Source: Thermosynechococcus sp. HN-54
Lineage (GTDB): Bacteria > Cyanobacteriota > Cyanobacteriia > Thermosynechococcales > Thermosynechococcaceae
Assembly: GCF_023650955.1 (NCBI RefSeq)
Contig: NZ_CP098039.1
Location: 1 to 64,000 of the forward strand
Direction: 5' to 3'
DNA: 64,000 nucleotides
The notes under the pieces were generated by a model. The model saw only the letters and a program-made list of their open reading frames with translations. It searched no databases and was not told where the DNA came from. Positions 37,601 through 46,293 of the stretch are shown here, one piece after another. The position numbers were made by a program, and so were the translations under genes. The first letter of the stretch is position 1. Each line of letters starts with the position of its first letter.

Positions 37601-38547
37601 TGCGCATCTTGATCACGGGTGCCAGTGGTTGCATTGGTCAATACATCGCTGAGGCGCTGATCCAAGAGACGGATCACCAGCTTTTTTTGCTGGTGCGAGA
37701 TCCGGCACGGCTGCAAATTAATCCTCACCAAAGAGCCGGGGTGAACGTGATTCAGGGGGATTTGATGGATTTGACCCCCTTGGAACCCTTGCTGCCAACC
37801 CTCGATATTGCGATCCTAACGGCAACTGCTTGGGGTGGGGACAATGTCTTTGCCATCAACTACGAGCAAACCTGCCATCTCCTCAAGCAATTGGATCCGC
37901 AACGCTGCCAGCGGGTATTTTATTTTTCAACGGCGAGTATTCTCAATCATCAGATGCAGCCGCTGCCAGAGGCAGGTACCCTAGGCACAGAGTATATTCG
38001 CTCCAAGTACAAGTGTCTTCATGCGATTGAGCAGTTGCCTGTGGGCGATCGCGTGATTGAACTGTTTCCAACAATGGTGTTTGGCGGTGGTCCTGATGGC
38101 AAGCGTCCCTCGTTTATCACCGAAGGCATCCGCGAAATCCTCAAGTGGTTGTGGTTGGCTCGCTTTTTCCGCGCTGATGCCAGTTTTCACTTTATCCATG
38201 CCCGCGATATTGCCCAAGTGGTTCTCTACCTGTTGCAGCATCCTGACTATCCGGTGCCGCGGCGGGTGGCTCTGGGTAACCCGCCAATTACTGTCAATGA
38301 GATGTTGGCCCAGTTGTGCGCTGCTGCAAAACTTCCCATTTATCTGCAAATCCCTTTGACATTGCCAGTGATCAACTTCTTTGTGCGAGTATTTCGAGTG
38401 CAGATGTCGCCGTGGGATTATTTTTGCTTGAACTATCGCAACTTTACCTATGAGACGGTGCTCAATCCTCAAGTCTTGGGCCTGACTCCTTACTGTGCAA
38501 CCGTTGAGGATTTGCTACGCTGTAGCTTGGGGACGGCAGACCTCTAA
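37600..38547 (+). CDS. NAD(P)-dependent epimerase/dehydratase family protein
   Basis: Extended short-chain dehydrogenase, 315 residues. The Rossmann start ILITGASGCIGQYIAEAL gives GxxGxxG, and the active-site region has FYFSTASILN with a later YIRSKYKCLHAIE that supplies the Tyr-x3-Lys pair. C-terminal residues around DYFCLNYRNFTYET are typical of the cyanobacterial subgroup. Substrate not predictable. Coupled to hemE by a TAATG junction. Confidence 0.85.
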   Translation: MRILITGASGCIGQYIAEALIQETDHQLFLLVRDPARLQINPHQRAGVNVIQGDLMDLTPLEPLLPTLDIAILTATAWGGDNVFAINYEQTCHLLKQLDPQRCQRVFYFSTASILNHQMQPLPEAGTLGTEYIRSKYKCLHAIEQLPVGDRVIELFPTMVFGGGPDGKRPSFITEGIREILKWLWLARFFRADASFHFIHARDIAQVVLYLLQHPDYPVPRRVALGNPPITVNEMLAQLCAAAKLPIYLQIPLTLPVINFFVRVFRVQMSPWDYFCLNYRNFTYETVLNPQVLGLTPYCATVEDLLRCSLGTADL

Positions 38548-38569
38548 ACCGACGCTTACCAATGGTTTC

Positions 38570-39037
38570 ATGGCAGGGATTTGGTTACTAAAGTCGGAGC
38601 CAAGCGTTTTTTCTTGGCAGGATTTGCAGGCAGCACCCCAACAGACCACTTGTTGGGAAGGGGTACGCAACTACCAAGCGCGCAATTTTATTCGCGATCA
38701 GATGCAGGTGGGCGATCGCGTGCTTTTTTATCACAGCAATGCTCAGCCGACAGCAATCATGGGGATTGCCGAAGTCGTTAAGCCCGCCTATCCCGATCAT
38801 TTTGCTTGGAACCCCGACAGTCGCTACTTTGATCCGAAAAGCACCCCTGACAATCCCCGCTGGTTTATGGTGGATATCCAATATCGCCGTGACTTTGTGC
38901 CCCCGATTACGCTTGCGGAACTCCGGCAAACCCCCGGCCTAGAGGGGATGCTGCTGCTGCAAAAGGGCTGTCGTCTCTCGGTACAACCGGTCACTGAACA
39001 GGAGTGGCAGATTATTCTCAGCCTACGATCGCCCTAG
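38570..39037 (+). CDS. EVE-domain protein
   Basis: 155 residues from ATG 38570. Family hallmarks are WLLKSEPSVFSWQDL at the N-terminus, WEGVRNYQARNFIRDQMQVGDRVLFYHSN, and PRWFMVDIQYRRDF. The EVE fold is PUA-like and in relatives recognises modified bases in RNA or DNA, so a role in reading nucleic-acid modification is a family-level inference. Last of a three-gene run with hemE. Its TAG is shared with the convergent zinc-ribbon gene (CTAG). Confidence 0.88.
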   Translation: MAGIWLLKSEPSVFSWQDLQAAPQQTTCWEGVRNYQARNFIRDQMQVGDRVLFYHSNAQPTAIMGIAEVVKPAYPDHFAWNPDSRYFDPKSTPDNPRWFMVDIQYRRDFVPPITLAELRQTPGLEGMLLLQKGCRLSVQPVTEQEWQIILSLRSP

Positions 39038-39576
39038 GGTTGGCGAGGCAGACGGCGCAGATAGGGTAAATTTTTTAGGTGGCGATCGCTAGAGTATTGA
39101 AAGCCAAAATCTGCGTACTCTGCGGTATTCACCAGTCGTCGAAAGGCCGATAAGCCAATCCGCCGCTTGCCATCGAGGGTGCTAACCTTTGAACGGGGAT
39201 TCGCTGGGTCTCCCCCCAACAGTTGAAAAGCCTCTTCAGGAGTCAACCACTCTTTGTTGGGGTCACCAGTGGGAATTTTCTCCTCTAGGTGTTTGAGTTT
39301 GATGACGAGGCTTTCCCATAGGTTGCGCCGAGGTTGTTGCTGCTGAGAACGGGAGGTCAGGGATCGCCGCAAGAGTTGCAGTTGTACTCCTAGATACTGG
39401 AAAAAACGCTTGATCAACCGCCCGATCTGACTCAAAAGCAGGTGCAATCCCGTGGGTGGCGGTGGCGGCGATCGCTCAATGACCACCATACTCCAACCGC
39501 AGGCACTACACACTTGACGGCCAGAAGACAGCGGCTTTCCTAAACGGGCAGAACAGCGAGGGCAGGTTTCCAGCAT
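39034..39576 (-). CDS. Zinc-ribbon protein of unknown function
   Basis: 180 residues. The N-terminus has two CxxC knuckles (CPRC at 5-8 and CSAC at about 23-26) forming a zinc ribbon. A proline stretch (SPPPPPTG), an amphipathic basic region and a C-terminal segment (WLTPEEAFQLLGGDPAN...LSAFRRLVNTAEYADFGF) follow. The latter is reminiscent of small cyanobacterial conserved proteins. No enzyme motif. The gene lies 60 bp downstream of gcvT on the same strand. Confidence 0.7.
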   Translation of the reverse strand: MLETCPRCSARLGKPLSSGRQVCSACGWSMVVIERSPPPPPTGLHLLLSQIGRLIKRFFQYLGVQLQLLRRSLTSRSQQQQPRRNLWESLVIKLKHLEEKIPTGDPNKEWLTPEEAFQLLGGDPANPRSKVSTLDGKRRIGLSAFRRLVNTAEYADFGFQYSSDRHLKNLPYLRRLPRQP

Positions 39577-39636
39577 TCGTTGCGCTTGACCCCTGATGAA
39601 TCAAAGTTGAATCAAATTTTAGCGGAATTGCAGCGG

Positions 39637-40713
39637 CTACCGAGGACGGCGATAGAAAGGGCGAGGAACCACCACGGCTGGCACGCGGCGATCGCGCACC
39701 TGCACCTCCAGTTCACGACCGATGTGGGCAAACTCTGGAAAAACATAGCCAAGGGCGATCGCCTTCCCCAAGGTGGGAGACAATGTGCCACTGGTGACCT
39801 CCCCCACGGCCTGTGCCTCCGCATAGATAGGATAGCCGTGGCGAGCAATGCCTTTGCCCAGCAGTTCTAAACCCACCAATTGGCGTTCAATCCCCTGCTG
39901 CTTTTGCGTCAAGAGGGCGTCACGACCGACAAAATCGGGCTTTTGCCAATCAATCAGCCAATCGAGACCCGCCTCTAGGGGCGTTGTTTGCTCATCCATG
40001 TCTTGGCCGTAGAGGAGCATGGCTGCCTCTAGCCGCAGCGTATCCCGTGCCCCCAAACCGCAGGGACTAACCCCCGCCGCCAATAGTGTTTGCCACAACT
40101 GTTGCCCCAGTTCTGGTGCGACAAGAATTTCCCAACCCTCTTCGCCCGTGTAGCCCGTACGCGCAATCCAAGCGGGCTGTTCCAAGAGCTTGACCTCGCA
40201 GTGGCGATAGGTTTTGATCTCCCCTAGGGGGCGATCGCACAAGGGAGCCAGCGTTGCCGTTGCCGCCGGGCCTTGGAGCGCAATGAGCACCTGTGTTGCC
40301 GACTCATCAATGAACTCAATGCTAGGGGGCAAGTACTTCTGAAACCATGCCCAGTCCTTGGCAGTGGTGGACGCATTGACAATACAGCGCACTTGGTCAT
40401 CACCAATGTAGAGAATGACATCATCGACAATGCCCCCAGCCTCATTGAGGAGAACGGTGTATTTTGCTTGGCCGGGTTGCAGACGGCTGAGATTGGTGGG
40501 CACCCGTTCTTGCAGTGCGGCAATCGCCTCAGGGCCGCGCAGGAGAAACTTGCCCATGTGGGAAATATCAAACATCCCCACCCGCTGCCGCACCGCTTGG
40601 TGTTCCTGCAAAATGCTGCTGTACTGCAAGGGCATCTCCCACTCGCCAAAGGGGGTAAATCGTGCTCCTTGATGCAGGGGATAGAGGGGCGTACGACGCA
40701 AGGACTCAGCCAT
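39637..40713 (-). CDS. gcvT: Glycine cleavage system T protein (aminomethyltransferase)
   Basis: Transfers the methylene group from aminomethyl-lipoyl H protein to tetrahydrofolate, releasing ammonia. Essential in cyanobacterial photorespiration. 358 residues: TPLYPLHQGARFTPFGEWEMPLQY start, GMFDISHMGKFLLRG near residue 45, the catalytic Asp region VPTNLSRLQPGQAKYTVLLNEAGGIVDD, and GYTGEEGWEI. The start ATG overlaps the DUF255 gene's end by 8 bp. A folate-synthesis gene is two genes upstream, and lipA, which makes the H-protein cofactor, is also in the window. Confidence 0.95.
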   Translation of the reverse strand: MAESLRRTPLYPLHQGARFTPFGEWEMPLQYSSILQEHQAVRQRVGMFDISHMGKFLLRGPEAIAALQERVPTNLSRLQPGQAKYTVLLNEAGGIVDDVILYIGDDQVRCIVNASTTAKDWAWFQKYLPPSIEFIDESATQVLIALQGPAATATLAPLCDRPLGEIKTYRHCEVKLLEQPAWIARTGYTGEEGWEILVAPELGQQLWQTLLAAGVSPCGLGARDTLRLEAAMLLYGQDMDEQTTPLEAGLDWLIDWQKPDFVGRDALLTQKQQGIERQLVGLELLGKGIARHGYPIYAEAQAVGEVTSGTLSPTLGKAIALGYVFPEFAHIGRELEVQVRDRRVPAVVVPRPFYRRPR

Positions 40714-42757
40714 AGTTCACCGCAGGAAATAGAGTCTCCAGTTGTTGTTGCAGTTGGGTGGGGGTCAGCGCCGGTTCACGGCAGCGCAATCCTTCACAGA
40801 CGAGAGCCACAGGCGCTAGGTCATCGCGAACCTTGAGCACAGCAGTGGGTAGATACCGATCTAAGAGTGAAGTCACCTGCTCAGGGCGGGCTTGGACACA
40901 GACAGGGTGGAGATACCACTGCAACGCTGCCAATAGGCTGGGACAGCTCTGGGGGGAGTCCTGTATGAGTTGGCTAAAAAAGCGCAGTCCCTGTTCTGCC
41001 TGTTCGAGATACGCAGCATTCTCCGTGAGCAAAAAGAGTTGGATCAGGTTAGCGATCGCCACCCCATTGGCAGAGGGGGTCGCATTATCCACGCCTTCCC
41101 GCTGGCGGACGATCAAGTCGGCTCGCTCGGGTGCATTGTAGTAGCCACCATCCCTAGCTCCCAATTCCTGATCCAACAGCGTTTGATACCGACAGGCCAG
41201 CTCCAGCCACGGCTGCGCCGCTTCTCCCACGGCTAAACTGGCTTGATGCAAGGCAAGGAGGGCTTGGATCCAGTAGGCATAATCCTCGGCCTGAGCCACC
41301 TCGGCCACAGTGCCGCCATAGTTGAGGCGGTAAAGTTTGCCCTGTTGATATTGGTGCTCGTGGAGCCATTGGGCTGCTTTGGCCGCTCGTTGCCAGTAGG
41401 CATGCTGTCTCCAGACTTGGGCTGCCGTGGCTAAGCCAGTAATCATCAGGCCATTCCACGCCAAAATCATTTTTGTATCGGTGACCGGAGGAATCCGTCC
41501 TGGCCAAGCCCGCTCTTTTGCGCTTGCATTATCGGTGGCCACGGGAAAGGGCTGATCCATGGGCGTATCGGCACCATAGCGGCGGGCAAAGAGGTTGCGC
41601 AAAATTGGCACCAGTACCTCAGGATTCTCCGGGGGGCGCACTTGCTTGAGCACAATCTTGCCCTCGAAGTTGCCCTGAGGAGAAATGTCAAAATAGGTTT
41701 GCAGTTGCGCAAATTCTGTGGAGGTTAAAACTGCCTCTAATTCTGCATACTGCCAGCAGTAAAAGGCACCCTCCTCGGGTTCCGGATCATGAGCACTAAC
41801 GAAGCTATCGGCATCTTGCGCCGCATAGAAGTAGCCCTCAGGGGCAGTCATTTCGCGATCGAGCCACTGAATGGTTTGGGCAATTGCCGCCAGAATTTGG
41901 GGGGAGCGATCGCCCTGCTGCCACAGCCGCGCCAGATACGTCACAATCTGGCCATTGTCATAGAGCATTTTTTCAAAGTGGGGCACTGTCCATTGGGGAT
42001 CCACGGTGTAGCGATGCCAACCACCGCCCACATGGTCATAGATGCCCCCCTGCAAGAGGTTGTATCCCCGCAGCCGACACAGGTGCAATAGTTCGGGAGG
42101 GTTGGGACTGAAAGCCAAGTCCTGGAGCAGCATTTGGGCATAGGGCATCATCGGAAAGCAGGTGCCTTGGGGGCGATCGCGCAAAATCGGCGTTACTTGG
42201 CGAATCCCTGCCCTTAGGAGTTCTTCAGTCAGGGGGACGGCCTCTCCCATCTCAGCGGGGGGGGCGAGATATTGCCAGAGGGTGGCCTGTTGGGCAGCGA
42301 GCTTGTCCTTTTCTTGGTCATAGAAGCGGCGCACTGCCTGCAACACCTGTAAAAAGCCCGGACGACCGTAGCGCGGTTGCACAGGAAAATAGGTACCGCC
42401 ATAAAACGGACGGCGATCCTGAGGCGTGAGAAAGATATTCAGCGGCCAGCCCCCTTGACCCGTCATCAGTTGCAAGGCCTGCATATAGATGCTGTCAATA
42501 TCGGGACGCTCCTCGCGATCCACCTTAATCGGCAAGAAATAAGCATTGAGATAGGCGGCAATCTCCAGATCCGAAAAGGCTTCCCCCTCCATGACGGTGC
42601 ACCAGTGGCAACTAGAATAGCCAATCGAGAGAAAAATCACCCGATCCTCCGCAGCCGCCTTGGCGAGGGCTTCATCACACCACGGCCACCAGTCAATGGG
42701 GTTTTCGGCATGCTTGCGCAAATAAAGACTTTGGCACTGGCTAAGGCGATTTGGCAT
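40706..42757 (-). CDS. Thioredoxin-domain DUF255 protein (YyaL/SPATA20 type)
   Basis: 683 residues from ATG 42757 (MPNRLSQCQSLYLRKHAENPIDWWPW). A longer frame from 42814 runs further into folB and adds non-family sequence. The thioredoxin-like N-terminal domain (about 1-165) has YSSCHWCTVMEGEAF with its CxxC. The remainder is an (alpha/alpha)6 barrel like N-acylglucosamine epimerases, with conserved GGIYDHVGGGWHRYTVD and WNGLMITGLA. Family function is not established. Probably cotranscribed with folB upstream and gcvT downstream, since the coding frames overlap on both sides. Confidence 0.88.
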   Translation of the reverse strand: MPNRLSQCQSLYLRKHAENPIDWWPWCDEALAKAAAEDRVIFLSIGYSSCHWCTVMEGEAFSDLEIAAYLNAYFLPIKVDREERPDIDSIYMQALQLMTGQGGWPLNIFLTPQDRRPFYGGTYFPVQPRYGRPGFLQVLQAVRRFYDQEKDKLAAQQATLWQYLAPPAEMGEAVPLTEELLRAGIRQVTPILRDRPQGTCFPMMPYAQMLLQDLAFSPNPPELLHLCRLRGYNLLQGGIYDHVGGGWHRYTVDPQWTVPHFEKMLYDNGQIVTYLARLWQQGDRSPQILAAIAQTIQWLDREMTAPEGYFYAAQDADSFVSAHDPEPEEGAFYCWQYAELEAVLTSTEFAQLQTYFDISPQGNFEGKIVLKQVRPPENPEVLVPILRNLFARRYGADTPMDQPFPVATDNASAKERAWPGRIPPVTDTKMILAWNGLMITGLATAAQVWRQHAYWQRAAKAAQWLHEHQYQQGKLYRLNYGGTVAEVAQAEDYAYWIQALLALHQASLAVGEAAQPWLELACRYQTLLDQELGARDGGYYNAPERADLIVRQREGVDNATPSANGVAIANLIQLFLLTENAAYLEQAEQGLRFFSQLIQDSPQSCPSLLAALQWYLHPVCVQARPEQVTSLLDRYLPTAVLKVRDDLAPVALVCEGLRCREPALTPTQLQQQLETLFPAVNYG

Positions 42758-43130
42758 GGGGGCGTACCATTTCGACACTAATTTGACCCGTAAAGTTGGG
42801 CACTGGCGGGGCAAGTTTCGTCACACGCACAGCAGCCCGCTGCACTTGGGAAGGGGCAAGGCAAAGGTTCAGAATCGCTGCCGCTAGGGTCTCGATTAAC
42901 TGAAAGCGCTGCTGCTGCATTAACTGTTCAATGGCCTGCAAAAGGGGGCGATAGTCAAGAGTGTCCTCTAGGCGATCGCTGGCCGCTGCTTGTGTCATAT
43001 CAAACCAGAGCTTAATATCAATCTCAAACCACTGGCCGAGAATTTGTTCCTCTGGTAGGGCGCCCGTATAGCCGTAGTAGCGAATTCCCGAGAGGTGGAG
43101 ACAGTCAGTTGATGATTCGCTCAAGGGCAT
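42741..43130 (-). CDS. folB: Dihydroneopterin aldolase
   Basis: Cleaves 7,8-dihydroneopterin to 6-hydroxymethyl-dihydropterin and glycolaldehyde in folate synthesis. 129 residues with IRYYGYTGALPEEQILGQWFEIDI, which contains the active-site tyrosine and glutamate area, YRPLLQAIEQLM, FQLIETLAAAI with the pterin-binding Glu, and the terminal KLAPPVPNFTGQISVEM. Only 6 bp separate its ATG from the divergent antiporter ATG. Confidence 0.92.
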   Translation of the reverse strand: MPLSESSTDCLHLSGIRYYGYTGALPEEQILGQWFEIDIKLWFDMTQAAASDRLEDTLDYRPLLQAIEQLMQQQRFQLIETLAAAILNLCLAPSQVQRAAVRVTKLAPPVPNFTGQISVEMVRPHAKSP

Positions 43131-43136
43131 GGATCC

Positions 43137-44207
43137 ATGACAACACAGGAAAAAATTCTGCTAGGCCTACTGATTTTTGTACCCCTTGCTCTCCTTAACT
43201 TTATCGTCAAAATGCCGCCAATGGTGAGCTTTATCCTCAGTGGCCTTGCCATTGTGCCCCTTGCGGCTTGGATTGCCAATTCTACAGAGGCAATCGCTGA
43301 AGTCATTGGCCCTGCCCTTGGGGGACTCTTGAATGCCACCTTCGGTAATGTGACGGAGATGATTATTGCCATTGTCGCCCTGCGTCAGGGTCTTGCAGAG
43401 GTGGTGAAAGCCAGTCTCAGCGGTGCCATTATTGCCAATTTGCTTTTGGGATTGGGGCTGGCCATTGTTGTGGGGGGCATCCGGTTTCCAGAGCAGCAGT
43501 TCTCGGCACCTGTGGCACGCATTAATGCCTCTGCCCTCACCCTCTCGGTGATTGTGCTGATGACCCCGACGGCGATTCAGGCGGTAGCGCCCAGTGTGCA
43601 GCTTCACTTGATTGATCGCTTTTCCTATGCGTCGGCAATTTTACTGCTGATTTTTTACGGTCTGATGTTGCTCTTTTCCATGAAAACCCATCGTCACCTC
43701 TACTTGCTGGATGAGACGATCGCTGGCCAGGAACCCTCCCCCGCCGTCAATCTCAAGGTGGCCGTTGCCATTCTGCTGGTGGGTACGATTTTGCTGGTCT
43801 TTGTTTCCGACATCCTCGTGGATAGCTTGCAGGACAGCATTAGTGAAATGGGACTGACGCAGTTATTTATAGGCGTATTTCTCATTCCCGTGTTCAGCAG
43901 TGTTGTCGAGTTCATCACCTGTATCAAGTTTGCCCTCAATAATTGTATGGAAGGGGCAGTGGCGGTGGCGATTGGGTCTAGCTTGCAGATCATCCTTTTT
44001 GTGACGCCAGTGCTTGTGCTGGTGGGCTGGTTCTTGGGTCAACCGCAGATGAACCTGAGCTTTAATGTTTTTGAGTTGTTGGCCGTTATGGCCGCAGTTG
44101 CCATCACCAACTCCATTAGCAATGATGGGCGCACGAATTGGCTAGAGGGTGTTTTGCTGATGATCACCTACCTCGTGCTGGCAATCGCCTTCTTTATTCA
44201 CCCATAA
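43137..44207 (+). CDS. Ca2+/H+ antiporter of the CAX family
   Basis: 356 residues, about eleven helices in two homologous halves. The cation-binding alpha repeats are GLLNATFGNVTEMIIAIVAL (about 60-80) and, in the second half, VFSSVVEFITCIKFALNNCMEGAVAVAIGSSLQI, each with the essential Glu. Probably exports Ca2+ in exchange for protons and contributes to salt or pH tolerance. Divergent from folB with a 6-bp gap, so its promoter must lie within folB coding sequence. A tRNA-Leu gene lies directly downstream on the other strand. Confidence 0.92.
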   Translation: MTTQEKILLGLLIFVPLALLNFIVKMPPMVSFILSGLAIVPLAAWIANSTEAIAEVIGPALGGLLNATFGNVTEMIIAIVALRQGLAEVVKASLSGAIIANLLLGLGLAIVVGGIRFPEQQFSAPVARINASALTLSVIVLMTPTAIQAVAPSVQLHLIDRFSYASAILLLIFYGLMLLFSMKTHRHLYLLDETIAGQEPSPAVNLKVAVAILLVGTILLVFVSDILVDSLQDSISEMGLTQLFIGVFLIPVFSSVVEFITCIKFALNNCMEGAVAVAIGSSLQIILFVTPVLVLVGWFLGQPQMNLSFNVFELLAVMAAVAITNSISNDGRTNWLEGVLLMITYLVLAIAFFIHP

Positions 44208-44211
44208 AAAA

Positions 44212-44292
44212 TGCGGATGGCGAGACTCGAACTCGCAAGGCAAAGCCACACGCCCCTCAAACGTGCGCGTATACCAATTCCGCCACATCCGC
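44212..44292 (-). tRNA. tRNA-Leu (anticodon GAG)
   Basis: Minus-strand cloverleaf of 81 nt without encoded CCA. The acceptor stem GCGGATG pairs with CATCCGC, with discriminator A. The D arm is GCG-GAATTGGTATA-CGC, the anticodon stem CACGT/GCGTG with loop TTGAGGG, so the anticodon is GAG. A long class II variable arm GGC-TTT-GCC and T arm GCGAG-TTCGAGT-CTCGC complete it. Reads CUC and CUU leucine codons. It begins 4 bp after the antiporter stop. Confidence 0.96.
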
Positions 44293-44424
44293 GTAGCTTC
44301 ATGATTATAGCGCAGATTAGGCAATTTCTTAAAGGGGTGACCTAGCTGCTAGGGGGCAAAAAATTTAGGATCAAGAGTGGGTCTTCTATGAAATCACTTT
44401 AGGATTGATCTTGGGAAAACGGCG

Positions 44425-44841
44425 ATGAATGCTGCCGCCTATCGAATTGGTACTGTTGCCCACAGCAGTGGCCTGCCCGTCAAGACCATTCGCTACTACG
44501 AAGAATTGGGGCTGTTGCGAACTGTTGGCAGAACTAGTGGTGGCTATCGCCTCTTTGCTGAGGATGTTTTTGCTCGCCTGAGTTTTATTAAGCGCGCCCA
44601 GTCCCTCGGCCTCACCCTGAGTGAAATCAAAGTTTTTCTTGAGGTGTACGATCGTGGTGAGATTCCCTGTGACCGCATCAAGGAAAAGTTAGGGGAAAAA
44701 TTGGCGGCGATTGAGGCGCAAATTCAGCAGTTGCACATTCTCAAGCAGGAACTCCAAGGCCTCCTGTCCGGCTGGCGATCGCCCGCGCAACCCCTAGAGG
44801 GTACCATCTGTCCCATCCTGCAACCCATCGTTCCGTCCTAA
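44425..44841 (+). CDS. MerR-family metal-responsive regulator
   Basis: 138 residues. MerR winged helix at the N-terminus: YRIGTVAHSSGLPVKTIRYYEELGLL, then GGYRLFAEDVFARLSFIKRAQSLGLTLSEI. A dimerisation helix follows. Cysteines sit where metal-sensing MerR proteins have ligands: EIPCDRIKEKL at about residue 79 and GTICPIL near the C-terminus. The set fits ZntR/CadR-like sensing of a soft or transition metal; the ion is not predictable. No transporter is beside it in the same direction, and its target promoter is not visible. Its stop lies 1 bp from the pxcA stop. Confidence 0.85.
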   Translation: MNAAAYRIGTVAHSSGLPVKTIRYYEELGLLRTVGRTSGGYRLFAEDVFARLSFIKRAQSLGLTLSEIKVFLEVYDRGEIPCDRIKEKLGEKLAAIEAQIQQLHILKQELQGLLSGWRSPAQPLEGTICPILQPIVPS

Positions 44842-44842
44842 G

Positions 44843-46228
44843 CTATTCGTTCATATTCTTGTAAGTGGCCACCGCTGAAGGGGAAATCTGGTTGAGATAG
44901 CGGAAAATCCAGTACTTAAACACCGTATCGAGCATCACCGGAAACGTGGCAATAAACATATTGATAAAGTCCTCATTGCGAGGAAAGCCAAAGTGCTCGA
45001 GGGTATTGTTGACCAATACTTCCCAGCCATGGGGGGAGTGGAATCCGACAAATACATCGGTGAACAGGATAATGATAAAGGCTTTGGCACTGTCACTGAG
45101 GCCATAGACGACTTCATCCAAAAAGGCCTTGACAATGGCCAGTTGCCGCTGACCTGTGAAAACCAGCACTAGAAAGACGGTAAACCCCAAGGCATCGGAG
45201 AGGATATTTTTGAGGGGTTCAATAAGTTCCTTTTGATACTCTGTGGATAGCTCGATTGCCTTCTCGCGGATGCGGGCTTGAATTTCCTCGGCGGAAACAG
45301 GGACATTGCTCACCAGACTTTCAAAGCGAATTTTATTTTCAAAGCGAGCCAGTTCATCGAGAATGTTGTCTTCCAATTGTGAGTTAATGATGCGTTCAAT
45401 CTGCCCTACTGCCTTAAAGTGGTTGACCAAGGGACTGACAATCAGTGCTTTGGAAATTTGCTGAGTTAACAATGGCAGAATTACCAGCAACAGCATAAAG
45501 CGCACTGCCAGACGGGTGCGCAGCTTGGAGGTGCGAAAGTCGCGAACGACTTCAGCTTCGGTGGTTTCATCAGAATTGAGTTCACGCCGAAAGCGATCGG
45601 CGGTGCGCAAAATCGAGCGGGGAATAAAACTGCTGCTGTCCAGCTTGGAATCATCGGTGAGATCATCACTGATATATTCCGATAGGTAGAGAGAATCGTC
45701 CTCAATTTTGTCGAGGGCATCCGCCTGCTGGCGTTGTTGGGGGTCTTGGCGACTGAGGCTGGGACGGGCGAGGGCATTGAGTTCCTTTTTGTGCTGCCGT
45801 TTATAGCGGTTGAGAGTGGCGTCAATGACCCGCAGCTTTTCATAAACGCTGGGTTCCGCCGTCGTGCTACTGACGGTAGCCGTCACCGTATAGGTTGCCG
45901 TTGCGTCATTGATACTGCCATTCACAGGAGTGGGGGAACTTTGGGGGGGGGCAAGGGGCAAAATTTGACGGCTCGCGCGAAACTCCGTCATCCGTATACG
46001 AATGGTTTTCAGCAGTTGTTTTAGCTCTGTCTCGAAATAGCTAGAGACTTCGCCCACGGGTAGATTGAGGGGACTAATGGGTTGACCGTCAAAGTGTTCC
46101 AGTTCAATGGCGCGAATTTTCAGAGCGGCTTCATAGGCTTCCTGTAGGGCGCGGTTAGGAGTTGTGAGATACCACTGTTCTGCACGCTTGATCCAGTCTC
46201 TGAGGCGAATAAAGGGATTGCTGGACAT
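44843..46228 (-). CDS. pxcA: Proton extrusion protein PxcA (CotA/CemA family)
   Basis: Cyanobacterial homologue of plastid CemA, needed for light-dependent Na+-driven proton extrusion and inorganic carbon uptake. 461 residues. A long soluble N-terminus includes an acidic, low-complexity part (about 115-220). The C-terminal domain has four predicted helices, including LAVRFMLLLVILPLL and DALGFTVFLVLVF. It ends HSPHGWEVLVNN...FIATFPVMLDTVFKYWIFRYLNQISPSAVATY, the conserved family end. Confidence 0.92.
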   Translation of the reverse strand: MSSNPFIRLRDWIKRAEQWYLTTPNRALQEAYEAALKIRAIELEHFDGQPISPLNLPVGEVSSYFETELKQLLKTIRIRMTEFRASRQILPLAPPQSSPTPVNGSINDATATYTVTATVSSTTAEPSVYEKLRVIDATLNRYKRQHKKELNALARPSLSRQDPQQRQQADALDKIEDDSLYLSEYISDDLTDDSKLDSSSFIPRSILRTADRFRRELNSDETTEAEVVRDFRTSKLRTRLAVRFMLLLVILPLLTQQISKALIVSPLVNHFKAVGQIERIINSQLEDNILDELARFENKIRFESLVSNVPVSAEEIQARIREKAIELSTEYQKELIEPLKNILSDALGFTVFLVLVFTGQRQLAIVKAFLDEVVYGLSDSAKAFIIILFTDVFVGFHSPHGWEVLVNNTLEHFGFPRNEDFINMFIATFPVMLDTVFKYWIFRYLNQISPSAVATYKNMNE

Positions 46229-46293
46229 TGCTGTTGTTCTTAACGGCTACCGCAAAAGCAATAAATCGATAGGATAGATAAAATCGTAGCAAA

